Shown: in pieces, positions 46,001 to 56,200 of the stretch
Position numbering within the stretch: the stretch's first letter is position 1
Layout: each line of letters starts with the position of its first letter
DNA from: Mytilus californianus
Taxonomy: Eukaryota > Mollusca > Bivalvia > Mytilida > Mytilidae
Assembly (NCBI RefSeq): GCF_021869535.1
Contig: NW_026262668.1
Coordinates: 139,177,635 to 139,241,634, forward strand
Direction: 5' to 3'
Length of the DNA stretch: 64,000 nucleotides
Translations under genes and position numbers: made by a program
The notes under the pieces: model-generated
Told to the model about the DNA's origin: nothing
What the model saw: only the letters and a program-made list of their open reading frames with translations
Database searches by the model: none

Positions 46001-47631
46001 AGTACCGAGTATCGAATACCAAAATGATACTCGACTAATCGGTTTCCTGTAAGAATGTTGTTGCCTTCTTAAAGAAATAATATTTAAATTTTATTAAGAG
46101 CACCTCCCGGGAAATTAAATATTAATCATAGTTAATCAAAATTAAAATACGTTTCGAATGTTTGCGTTTAATTGTCATTTAAAAATCCTCCAAACATAGG
46201 TGGACTATGAACAAGAACACCTTTCCAAGACTGACACTTTTAGCGTAGCGTGTCTTAGTCATTAAACTACCTCTGTACAGTCAGAGCAAATATTTTCATC
46301 AACAGGACTGTTAGTTACGTAACAAAGTTGAGAATCGACTAGTCACAGAAAAAGCTGACAAGATAATATTACTTAATAAGAACAATTTCGTTGCACCCTG
46401 TGTCGACCCTCAAAAAATGGTTAAAGGCATCAGTAAGTTCTAATCATCACCCTTTGCTGATCATTAAATGTGTTTTTTAAGGATTCCCAATTACTATTGT
46501 TTGAGTAATCTTTTTTTTCTATAGATGTTTATTAATTAATTGATTAGATCATTGCCAGCTTACATAGTTAGTATATGGTATAAATGTCCTAGAACTATTA
46601 TCTAGTCCTGGGTAATAATGTTGAGGGATTACGTCCATAAGACAACGTCCCACAATACGTAAAATGGGTATAATTTTGTGTTTCCATTTTGTAGATGTTT
46701 TTCCGAGCGAGTACTCGAGTATCGCTCGGTAAATCCAACGAGTACTCGATTAGTAAATCTTCACCGAGTTGACATCCCTAATTAATATAGAATTGTGTTA
46801 GTAATGGTGTAATTATTTGTATTTTCTAACCATGTCGGTTTTTCTTCTAAATCAAAACTGTGTAAAAACAAATAAATCCTGTGCAAACGTCACCTGGAAA
46901 GAACAAAAAAAATAGATGACATGCAGACCAATTCAGTAAAGACAAGTGTAGAATCAAAGCAGAAGTTTCTCAATACGAAACAATTGCACTGTAAGTATCA
47001 AAAGTATCTCCCTGATTATGTTCGAATTATTTATCAGATATTACGGAAGAAGAAAGAAAGCTAGGAGGGAGCATTGATATAACAACAAATCCAGACGGAA
47101 GTCATACGTATGGTGGCAGCATAGATACACCGTTTGGAGGGGTAAGTGGCCATGTCCATACTTCTCCAGATGGTCATATAACAGGTGGAGATGGTGGGGT
47201 ATCTGCAGGGGTAGGCGGACTTGGTTCTGTAGGAGTACACGGTAGTTACGATAAGGGTAAAGGTGTCAGTGGAGGTGTTCATGGTAGTGTTGGTGTTCCC
47301 GGAGCAGAAGTGGGAGGTTCTGTGGATGTTAATTCACATGGGACTGTTTCTGTAGGTGGCAGTGCAACTGCAGGTGGATCTACGTTAAGTGGTAGCGTTA
47401 ATTCCAAAGGGGAAACTGATTCCAGCTTGACTCAATCAGTTCCATTTGGAAAACGAGACGGTAAGATTACACCAAAAAATTAAAAACAAATTGTTTCATA
47501 GAAAACGTGTTTTATAAAGACATACCGGTAACTAGACAGTTCATGATGAGACCCTTACTTGCGACAGTCACATTAACATGACAGGTTTAAATTAATTTAA
47601 GAGTACTAGACTTTTTTCTACAGAAGATTAA
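42941..47631 (+). CDS. Unrecognised secreted Gly-rich repetitive protein, 4-5 exons
   Basis: Exons 42941-43034, 43176-43231, 44682-44736 and 47038-47460 (then optionally 47624-47631) join in phase with consensus borders. Product ~211 residues. Residues 1-16 form a signal peptide (MKVICLLGILSVLCGL). Residues 17-70 carry Cys22, Cys24, Cys35 and Cys67 and three N-glycosylation sequons (NVS 48, NIS 55, NIT 69). Residues ~78-205 are Gly/Ser/Val-rich with turn signals (PDGH, DKGK, NSHG, NSKG) between alternating hydrophobic/small stretches such as GGVSGHVHTSPDGHITGG, suggesting serial beta-hairpins. The splice donor GACG|GTAAGA leads to residues ED and a stop; read-through would add GKITPKN. I do not recognise a family. 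A resemblance to Gly-rich attacin-type or matrix proteins is only compositional. Confidence 0.72.
43176..43231 (+). CDS. Gly-rich secreted protein exon 2
   Basis: Acceptor TTTTTATAG, donor AGT|GTAAGT. Encodes ESTCLEIHFFEGLIKQNVS with the first glycosylation sequon. Phase matches exon 1. Confidence 0.72.
43255..43548. repeat. 40-bp minisatellite, about 7 copies
   Basis: Unit GGAATAGAATAGTCTACTCT, ATAATGAATAGCCAATCCAT. It starts 24 bp after the exon 2 donor but does not contain the donor or exon sequence. Confidence 0.93.
43776..43873. repeat. 32-bp tandem repeat, three copies
   Basis: Unit CTGTACCGATAGCCGTTAAT, AGGGTGTGACAT with small changes, in intron 2. Confidence 0.88.
44682..44736 (+). 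CDS. Gly-rich secreted protein exon 3
   Basis: Acceptor TTTTTTTCTCCAG, donor AGAA|GTAAGT. Encodes ISTLNISLITIEEKQICR, phase 1 at its end. Short, without an ATG, and found only by phase and splice borders. Confidence 0.7.
44824..45165. repeat. ~86-bp tandem repeat, about four copies
   Basis: Unit contains ACATTGGTATATAAGTACTA, CATTCAAATACAGCACTATC, CATTCCAAATCATAATAAAC and TACAGGTATGC. The last copy is diverged. In intron 3. Confidence 0.88.
45280..45790. repeat. Dispersed retroelement-derived repeat in intron 3
   Basis: Contains GTTTACCGCTGTTCAATAGT, CGATTAAGCGAAAACAAATC, CCGAGGGAATCACATCAACT and GTACAGGACATTTTTAAG. Recognised as a type of repeat frequent in mussel DNA; only remnants of an open frame. 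Confidence 0.55.
45958..46780. mobile_element. 823-bp hAT-type MITE with 8-bp target duplication
   Basis: Ends TAGGGATGTCAAC and its inverse, flanked by ATTAATAT at 45950-45957 and 46781-46788. Subterminal palindromic blocks (ACGAGTACTCGAGTACTCGA, GTATCGCTCGGTA) occur at both ends. No transposase frame. The 8-bp duplication and TAGGG..GTCAA ends fit hAT. Both flanks carry a similar ~50-bp sequence (TTTGTAATGGTGTTG, ATTTTCTAACCAT). Confidence 0.9.
47038..47460 (+). CDS. Gly-rich secreted protein exon 4 (repetitive domain)
   Basis: Acceptor TTTATCAG. The 141-codon open stretch lacks an ATG near its start, so it is easily missed. Reads ITEEERKLGGSIDITTNPDG and on to SLTQSVPFGKRD. If the donor at 47461 is not used the frame stops at 47481-47483. 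Confidence 0.75.
47624..47631 (+). CDS. Possible terminal coding piece with stop
   Basis: A strong pyrimidine tract and acceptor (CTTTTTTCTACAG) precede AAGATTAA. Joined to the phase-1 donor it gives Glu-Asp-stop. The competing model is read-through of the donor to the stop at 47483. Confidence 0.45.
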
Positions 47632-49167
47632 TATTTAGCAAAAATTAAAAAAAAATAAAAAAATGAGCGAAAATCTAGTTTTGTTAATAAATTTGCATGA
47701 TATAAAGAAACCAGACAATTTTATTTCGATGGTTGTCCATATGGTTATATTTGCTGCCTTTATACTATTCAGAGTTGACATATCAATAACGATATTTACA
47801 GTTGAGGTTGGAGAAGAAATTGTGAATGATGAATCCGAAGAATTGAACATGATTGTCAGTAACCAACATACTAATGGCGGCAAATCCGGTGGTGTTTTAA
47901 TAACAATACTTATTCCACAAAGGAGTAGGATACAACAGCCAAAGATTACCTATCTTTAATTCTACATGACACTTCAAGCCACAGAAACTTTATTCTGGAT
48001 TTTATGCCTTTAAGTCAGGGCTCAATGATTATCTAGACTGGTGTAATATTGCGGGTTTAGAAACATATTTTGTTCATTATTACATAAAGTTAATAAATTC
48101 ATAGATTCCATAATGTTCTTTTGTACTTGATCCTTTTAAAATAAATGTTGCCTGAAGCGTCCCATTGTGGTTCTGTCCAATACCTTTAGTTGATAAGAAA
48201 GTAAATTTTTGTAGCCTGTAGCATTTTTGTAGCATTTTTGCGCCTGTCCCAAGTCAGGATCCTCTAGCCTTTGTTAGTCTTGTATTATTTTTAATTTTAG
48301 TTTCTTGTGTACAATTTGGAGTTTAGTATGGCGTTCATTATCACTGAACTAGTATATATATTTGTTTAGGGGCCAGCTGAAGGACGCCTCCGGGTGCGGG
48401 AATTTCTCGCTGCATTGAAGACCTGTTGGTGGCCTTCTGCTGTTGTCTGTTCTGTGGTCGGGTTGTTGTCTCTTTGACACATTCCCCATTTCCATTCTCA
48501 ATTTTAGATAGATGGTGAATTTTTCATTGCATTTCATGTGTAATTACACCTTATGTAAGAATCCTGAGTTTTGATTGGTTGATAGCCAGTGTATTTTTCA
48601 CCAATTTACTGTTATCAAATGAATATCGTTCATTTTTTAACGCCGCCGGGGTATATGCAAAAAGGATATGCCTTTTTTACCCTCTCTGCCGTGGAATTTG
48701 CCAAAAAATACTCTATCAGACTGGATGCTTGTAACGTCACGATCATCAATGCGTTTTTGAACGTTAACATTCGGTGTAATTAAACATTGGGTCAATGTCA
48801 AGAAATAATCATTGTCCATGATCTATCATATATGTAACCCTTAACTTTTGGTTAACCTGTTAACGCCACCACCACCATTATTGTAACAGTAACACTCATG
48901 AACATTTTACCTTTATCTCTACAATGAACTCACAAACAGGTGTATAGCTATTTAGCAAAATATTTGTCTGACTGTTCATATTTTGTTATAACCATAAAAA
49001 TATCCTCCCCAAAAACTTCTTAGGGAGAGAGAGACAGAGAGCATAATCATTAACTTAATTAATAATCCATAAAATACTCATAGAGCACATTGCCCTGTTT
49101 TTTTCAGCCAAAATACTCTTAATATTTTGAGTAAATAAACAATGAAATTAGGATGGTATGCAATTAT
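47632..49167. other. Interval between the Gly-rich gene and NOM1
   Basis: Holds a candidate plus-strand poly(A) signal AATAAA at 48092-48097 and a dispersed repeat at ~48205-48510 (GGGGCCAGCTGAAGGACGCC, GGTCGGGTTGTTGTCTCTTT). An open frame at 47663-47959 has no family resemblance or splice support and probably lies in the 3' UTR. Confidence 0.4.
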
Positions 49168-49173
49168 TTTATT
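49168..49173 (-). terminator. Candidate poly(A) signal for NOM1
   Basis: Plus-strand TTTATT, which is AATAAA on the minus strand, ~825 bp after the NOM1 stop. No competing gene lies between; not proven. Confidence 0.3.
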
Positions 49174-49996
49174 CAGCAATCATGCAGTTAAACATGTTAA
49201 AGTGCTATATTCTCGTACTTTCAATCTAAAACACATCAAAGCAGCTGAGACTCACAAGAATTCTGGGATTTTTCTTGACCTGTGTTTCCTACTTGCATCA
49301 TATTAGGCATCAAAACTATTATATAATTTAGGCATATCATCTGATGAAAGGGCTTTCTTGACTAACATACCTATATAAAGTCTTATAAAAGTAGATGAAA
49401 TAAAAGTTTTTGATAAAGTCTAGCGTAGCACAGGTGTCAATTATATTTGTGTTATATAAAATTCTGATGAAATTTTAGAAAAACTGATTTCTTTTGAACA
49501 TGTAGCTAGCTCTGTTGACATTTATGATTTTACTTTTACTTGTTCTTGTGTAATCTAATATACTGGTATTAAAGAGTTAAGTGCCTGTCCTGTGTTGACT
49601 GTTAGTATCTTTCTTACTGTACCTTTGATCATTTCACTAATTAAGATGGGGACCAGGGAGGATTGAGTTCCCAAGAACGTGTTTAACCCAATCCCATGTG
49701 CCTAACCCAAGTCAGGAACCTTATCAGTGGTCTGTTTTGTAACATCTTGATGTTCTTGTCGCTTAGGGAACTTGGGAAGATAACAGATATATGAAATTTA
49801 TTCATATTTGTCTGTTGTTGAAGAGTGCTGAAGTTCTTCCCAAATTTTGTATGTTCTGTGCTAAAGAAGTCAACTCTTATTGCCAATCTTCCACAGGCAG
49901 TCCAAAAACTTTCATTAAACTTATTATTCAAAACTAACACTGTTCATATATCTCTTTCTTTAAATATGACCTTTCTACTACCATCTCACAGATAAG

Positions 49997-50275
49997 TTAT
50001 AATTGAAACTTAGAATGACCAGCTGACAGTGCTTTCTCTGCTAAAGATACTCTCTCTACCAATAACTTATTCTGATCTTGTTTAGACTTTTTCCCAACGA
50101 GAAAATGTCTCATAAATAATTTAAGTCCTTCATGCAAAAGATGTAATTTTGTCAATGGTGCAATTCTAGAGAAGACTTCTTGCATCACATGGTCAGCATG
50201 ATCCAACAGAATTTCTTGTAACACTTGCTTTAGGAATCTCACCATGTTCTTGTCCAAAGTTCCAAACTCTACAAC
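49997..50275 (-). CDS. NOM1: NOM1 last exon
   Basis: Acceptor TTATTACAG (minus strand). Encodes VVEFGTLDKNMVRFLKQVLQ to LSAGHSKFQL, stop TAA at 49999-49997. Corresponds to the C-terminal region after MA3 (VVEF..LDK..VRFL, LREGLKLF-like LHEGLKLFMRHFL). Confidence 0.95.
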   Translation of the reverse strand, partial: VVEFGTLDKNMVRFLKQVLQEILLDHADHVMQEVFSRIAPLTKLHLLHEGLKLFMRHFLVGKKSKQDQNKLLVERVSLAEKALSAGHSKFQL

Positions 50276-53200
50276 CTGTAATAAGACAACAGATATTATT
50301 TATATCAGGGTACATATTATTGGTTCTCACCTAAAAATTGTTCTAATTTATCAATTTCTCAATTTTCTTTTTTGCAAAAACAATTTTCAATGAAGAAAAC
50401 TTTATTGACAAAAAGTGCATGTGGCTGAATCCTGTCACTCGAAGAAGGGAAGGGTGAATACTATAGTAATAAAGGTCATTTTGGATGGGTTTATTGAATG
50501 TGAATACTTAGCTGACTCAATCCAAAACTGAATAAAAGTCTTAAGATTCTTTCTGTCAAATGAGTGAAAGGTCAAGTTTACACATCAAAAAACTTTGATA
50601 GTTAAAATAACATTTAGTTTAGAAGAACATGATTTATTTATTAGTTGTTATTGGCTTTGAACTAGACTTAATTAACTGGGAGTACTCTCAGATCATTGCT
50701 ATGTGTATTTTGTTTTTTATGCTACTGTAGTTGTTTTTGTGCTTCAGGCAAATCTGATGAGTAAGGCCGTTTTCAAATGATTTTTTCAGTTTGTTCTGAT
50801 GTGCTGTTACACCAATGTCCAAGGTTAGGGGACAGTTCAGCCTTCACAAACATGTTCAACCATTTGCCTGCCACATGTAATACCAATGTCCAAGGTTAGG
50901 AGGACAGTTAAGCCTTCACAAACATGTTCAACCCTTTCCCTGCAACATTTTATACAAATATCCAAGGTTAGGGGGACAGTTAAACCTTCACAAACATGTA
51001 CAACCCTTTCCCTGCCACATTTTACACCAATGTCCAAGGTTAGGGGGACAGTTCAGCCTTCAAAAACATGTTCAACCCTTTCCCTGTCACATTTTACACC
51101 AATGTCAAAGGTTAGGGGAACAGTCCAGCCTTCACAAACATGTTCAACCCTTTCCCTGCCACATTTTACACCAATGTCTAAGGTTAGGGGGGCAGTTAAG
51201 CCTTCACAAACATGTACAACCCTTTCCCTGCCACATTTTACACCAATGTCCATGATTAGGGGGACAGTTAAGCCTTCACAAACATGTACAACCCTTTCCC
51301 TGCCACATTTTACACCAATGTCCAATGTTAGGGGGACAGTTAAGCCTTCACAAACATGTACAACCCTTTCCCTGCCACATTTTACACCAATGTCCAAGGT
51401 TAGGGGGACAGTTAAGCCTTCACAAACATGTTCAACCCTTTCCCTGCCACATTTTACACCAATGTCCAAGGTTAGGGGGACAGTTCAGCCTTCACAAACA
51501 TGTTCAACCCTTTTCCTGCCACATTTTACACCAATGTCCAAGGTTAGGGGGACAGTTCAGCCTTCACAAACATGTTCAACCCTTTCCCTGCCACATTTTA
51601 CACCAATGTCTAAGGTTAGGGGGACAGTTAAGCCTTCACAAACATGTTCAACCCTTTCCCTGCCACATTTTACACCAATGTCCAAGGTTAGGGGGACAGT
51701 TCAGCCTTCAAAAACATGTTCAACCCTTTCCCTGTCACATTTTACACCAATGTCCAAGGTTAGGGGGACAGTTCAGCCTTCACAAACATGTTCAACCCTT
51801 TCCCTGCCATATTTTACGCCAATGTCCAAGGTTAGGGGGACAGTTAAGCCTTCACAAACATGTACAACCCTTTCCCTGCCACATTTTACACCAATGTCCA
51901 AGGTTAGGGGGACAGTTCAGCCTTCACAAACATGTTCAACCCTTTCCCTGCCATATTTTACACCAATGTCCAAGTTTAGGGGGACAGTTTAGCCTTCACA
52001 AACATGTTCAACCCTTTCCCTGCCACATTTTTCACCAATGTCCAAGGTTAAGGGGACAGTTCAGCCTTCACAAACATGTTCAACCCTTTCCCTGCCACAT
52101 TTTTCACCAATGTCCAAGGTTAGGGGGACAGTTAAGCCTTCACAAACATGTTCAACCCTTTTCCTGCCACATTTTTCACCAATGTCCAAGGTTAAGGGGA
52201 CAGTAAAGCCTTCACAAACATGTACAACCCTTTCCTTGCCACATTTTACACCAATGTCTAAGGTTAGGGGGACAGTTAAGCCTTCACAAACATGTTCAAC
52301 CCTTTCCCTGCCACATTTTACACCAATGTCTAAGGTTAGGGGGACAGTTAAGCCTTCACAAACATGTACAACCCTTTCCCTGCCACATTTTACACAAATG
52401 TCCAAGGTTAGGGGGACAGTTAAGCCTTCACAAACATGTTCAACCCTTTCCCTGCCACATTTTATATGTGTCTCTCTCAAGTCAGGAGCCATTCATTGGA
52501 TTTCATTGGTTACTGCTGTCTGTCATATATGTTTTTCCTATGTTTTGTCATTAACTAGGTTGTTGTTTCATCTGTCATATGGTGGCCTTTTACAGCTGAC
52601 TATACAATATGGGATTTGCTTGTTGTTAAAGGTGGTACAGTGACCTATAGTTGCTTAAATCCCCTTCATTTTTCAAGATAATATCTCAAAATATCAAAGG
52701 CTCATTATAATCATCATCTAAAAGCAATTACTCATTTAAGAAGTCAATTTATGGCCAAAATTAAATCAACCTTTTTATAGATGTTGTATCTTTTAGTGAT
52801 TATAGTTTCTGTCAGTCTATTATTCTATTCAATATTATAGACAAAAATTTTCAAGTAATCTATATTTAGTGACAATACCTCCTATAAGTAGTCAGTTGAT
52901 GGTTTCAGCCATAATTGCTTTTTTGTAAATCTTGTATTGCTGATTATTTTTTCAAATAACATTTTCTGTTTATCTCATATTAATTTCAAGACACAAATTT
53001 TTTTATTAAAGGGCAATAACTATATGGTGTCAATTAATGGCTTCAGTCATGTAGCCATTTTTATAGATCTTGTACTGTTCAGTTGATATTTTTGTGTTAA
53101 CAATTTCTATTACAGTTTGCAATATAACATTTAAAAACACTAAATTTTATAAAAAATCGTAAGGGGTTCCGTGGAACCCTGTGTCTTGCCTGCGATTGCT

Positions 53201-56200
53201 GCTGTCAATGTTGACTTAAAAAGTGAGTCCATTTATCAGTAAAATACAGAATTTAAAAGAAAAATTCAAACTTTTTCTTTAGATGCTATTTCTTGGTCTT
53301 GAAGATTAGCTTCTGTCCAAGTTTCATGACAATCCTTGAAGGTTTACAAATTTAGCATGTAAAAACATATTAAACCTTTAGCGAAAAAAAAAAGATAACA
53401 CATTAAAGGATTGGTGCTGACTTTATAATGTACATAGGGTATATGTTTTTGTACATTTTTCATAGGGTATATGTTTTTGTACATTTTTAAAATGTTAACA
53501 AACTTACCTTGAAAACACTGAGTGATATGGACTTTGTAACCATGAGATGTACCACAATTTTCCCTAAATTATTTCGACTCTGTTCAGATTGGTGACTCAT
53601 TTCTTTAAATTTGTCCCACATCATGAATTGAAATGTCATCTGAAAATGTTATAATTATTTAACTTCTAGTATTTTTTAAAAAGCTATTCAGAACAAAGAA
53701 TGATATTTTGTTAGTCTATATTTTCTCAAATCATTTCAAAATAAACTACATGTATTTGATTTCAACTTTATAAACTGATAACTTGAATACTGCAAAATAC
53801 CCCTAAAAACAAAGATGTTAAAAATAAGTATAACAGCAATATATCATATAAAAAATCCAAGGCATATAGGTTAATGTATTTAGAAAATGATGGGCATAGA
53901 TAAAATGACTGAAATGGTGATAGCTTTCTCTAGCAGGAGTTATTTCCAATGCCTGAAATTACCCATTTTCCTTATAATCACCAATACCAGTCTTTTATCA
54001 CATGGACTACTTCCCTTGACTGTAATAGCCTGTCAGAATCACAGAATTGTTTGCAGACAAAATGAACAATGTACATCTAATGAATTTTCGAGCAGAAAGT
54101 GGTCTTTTATCACAGGGTTTATCATCCTTACCTGAAATCTCCTGTCATATTCACAGAACTTTTGTAGAAGATAAGCATAAAATTGATTATATGATTTTTC
54201 CTGGAGACAGCAGTCTGTTATTACATGGATTAACTCCCTTTCTTGTTGATTTTTCAGACCAAGTCTTAAAAGTTTCTCAAAAGCATCAATATAGTCCTGA
54301 AAATACAAAATTAATACTGTACATTTAAAACATTAATTCACCTATGTTTTTTTATAAGAGTTCATGTTGCTCAATATTTAGTTGTCTGTGCAGTGTTTTC
54401 TGGACTATTGTTTGTCTGTGCAGTGTTTTCTGGACTATTGTTTGTCTGTGCAGTGTTTTCTGGACTATTGTTTGTCTGTGTAGTATTTTCTGGACTACTG
54501 TTTGTCTGTGCAGTGTTTTCTGGACTATTGTTTGTCTGTGCAGTGTTTTCTGGACTATTGTTTATCTGTGCAGTGTTTTCTGGACTATTGTTTGTCTGTG
54601 CAGTGTTTTCTGGACTACTGTTTGTCTGTTAGTTTTTTTTTATTGACAATTTTGCTCGTCTGTATTTCTTTGACTCATGATTTCTTATAGACTCTTGGAT
54701 CTACTTTTTTCAAAAACATCCATGTACTGTTTTGTGTGCCAAAACCATAATGACAGACAGGTATACATGTATATATTTACATTACTGTTCATTGGACTGA
54801 ACAATAATTTGCATTCATTGTTTTCCACATACTGTTTATTTTTTTCTTCTGAGGTTTGTGAGGTAATGGAAGGAGATAATATAGTATTACAAAACTGTGT
54901 CTAAGGTCTGAAGTACTTTTCCCTATCCTAGTACTAGTGTTACTACCTACTCCATAGAAGGGAGGAGGGGTGGTATTGTACCAATATTTCCATCTCTTGT
55001 CATTATAGAACAGAAGAAACTTTTCCCTATTCCAGTATTACTATCTTCTCCATGTGTTGAAGTTTGACTGAGGACCATAGAAAAAGGTAGGAGGAATGAT
55101 ATGATACCAGTATTTACCTCACTTGTCATTATAGAACAGAAGATACTTTTCCTTATGCCAGTGTTCATTCTCTGTTTTCTGGCTAATTCTAATATTTTAT
55201 CACTGGCTTCTCCAAGTATTGTTGTTTGAACTGTTTGTCTAACATCTGAAACAGAAAAATCATTTTTACACCTTTTAATATTCTAAATTAAAACATTGAA
55301 GGAAATAAAATCTATTTTTTTTTTATTTGATTTGCATTTAACTGATACCTTTTTCTGGAAAAGGAAATAAACATTGTATAAAAAATAATAAACAATAGTA
55401 TCATCAAATATTCAAATATTTACAACATTCAAGTTAAATCTATAAAGGAATACATTATTTTTTCTGCAGTACCAGGATGGCTTATTTATTAGCTATCTGT
55501 TATTATTTTCAAGACAACAAGTAAAAACAAAAAAGTTAGATAAAAAAAATTTTCATTGAAGTGCAAAAACTTCTAGATGGCTTCAATTGATGCTTTCAGT
55601 CTAATTGCCTTTTTTGTAGATTATGTACTGCTGATCATTTTTGCTGTTTACAGTTTCTGTATATCTATTATATGTGTCATGATAATAAGCAAAACCATAT
55701 TAATTAGTAAAATATTTTAATTTATGGACAAAAAGTTTTATATAGCTGTAAAGGAGTCATCTGATAATTTTTGTGGAAATCACTCACTTGAAATGTGAAA
55801 ATGGTAGATCCTGACATTATGAGGACTTTTTCTAAGTAAGAATTTATCTGATCTTCCTTCCCATGCTGACCCTATGACCCACCAGTGACCTTTCTCCACA
55901 TACCTTCACGTTTATCTGATCTTCCTTCCTATGCTGACCCTATGACCCACCAGTGACCTTTCTCCACATACCTTCACGTTTATCTGATCTTCCTTCCTAT
56001 GCTGACCCTATGACCCACCAGTGACCTTTCTCCACATAACTTCATGTTTATCTGATCTTTCTTCCCATGCTGATCCTATGACCCACCAGTGACCTTTCTC
56101 CACATACCTTCACGTTTATCTGATCTTCCTTCCCATGCTGATCCTATGACCCACCAGTGACCTTTCTCCACATACCTTCACGTTTATCTGATCTTCCTTC

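Noticed and set aside
46890-46991. Possible extra exon ending TTGCACT|GTAAGT upstream of the Gly-rich main exon
   Set aside because: No acceptor gives an open frame in the required phase; the phase-1 entry tried meets a stop.
47061-47282. Minus-strand 73-codon frame
   Set aside because: Shadow of exon 4 of the Gly-rich gene, which has in-phase splice borders and a coherent repetitive product.
50886-52643. Long plus-strand open frames (368, 293 and 201 codons) as a repeat protein gene
   Set aside because: They coincide with a 72-bp tandem array open in several frames on both strands, lie inside a NOM1 intron, and have no splice or start context.
54039-54328. Plus-strand 93-codon frame over 54047-54328
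   Set aside because: Antisense of the NOM1 MA3 exon, which has conserved protein sequence and splice sites.
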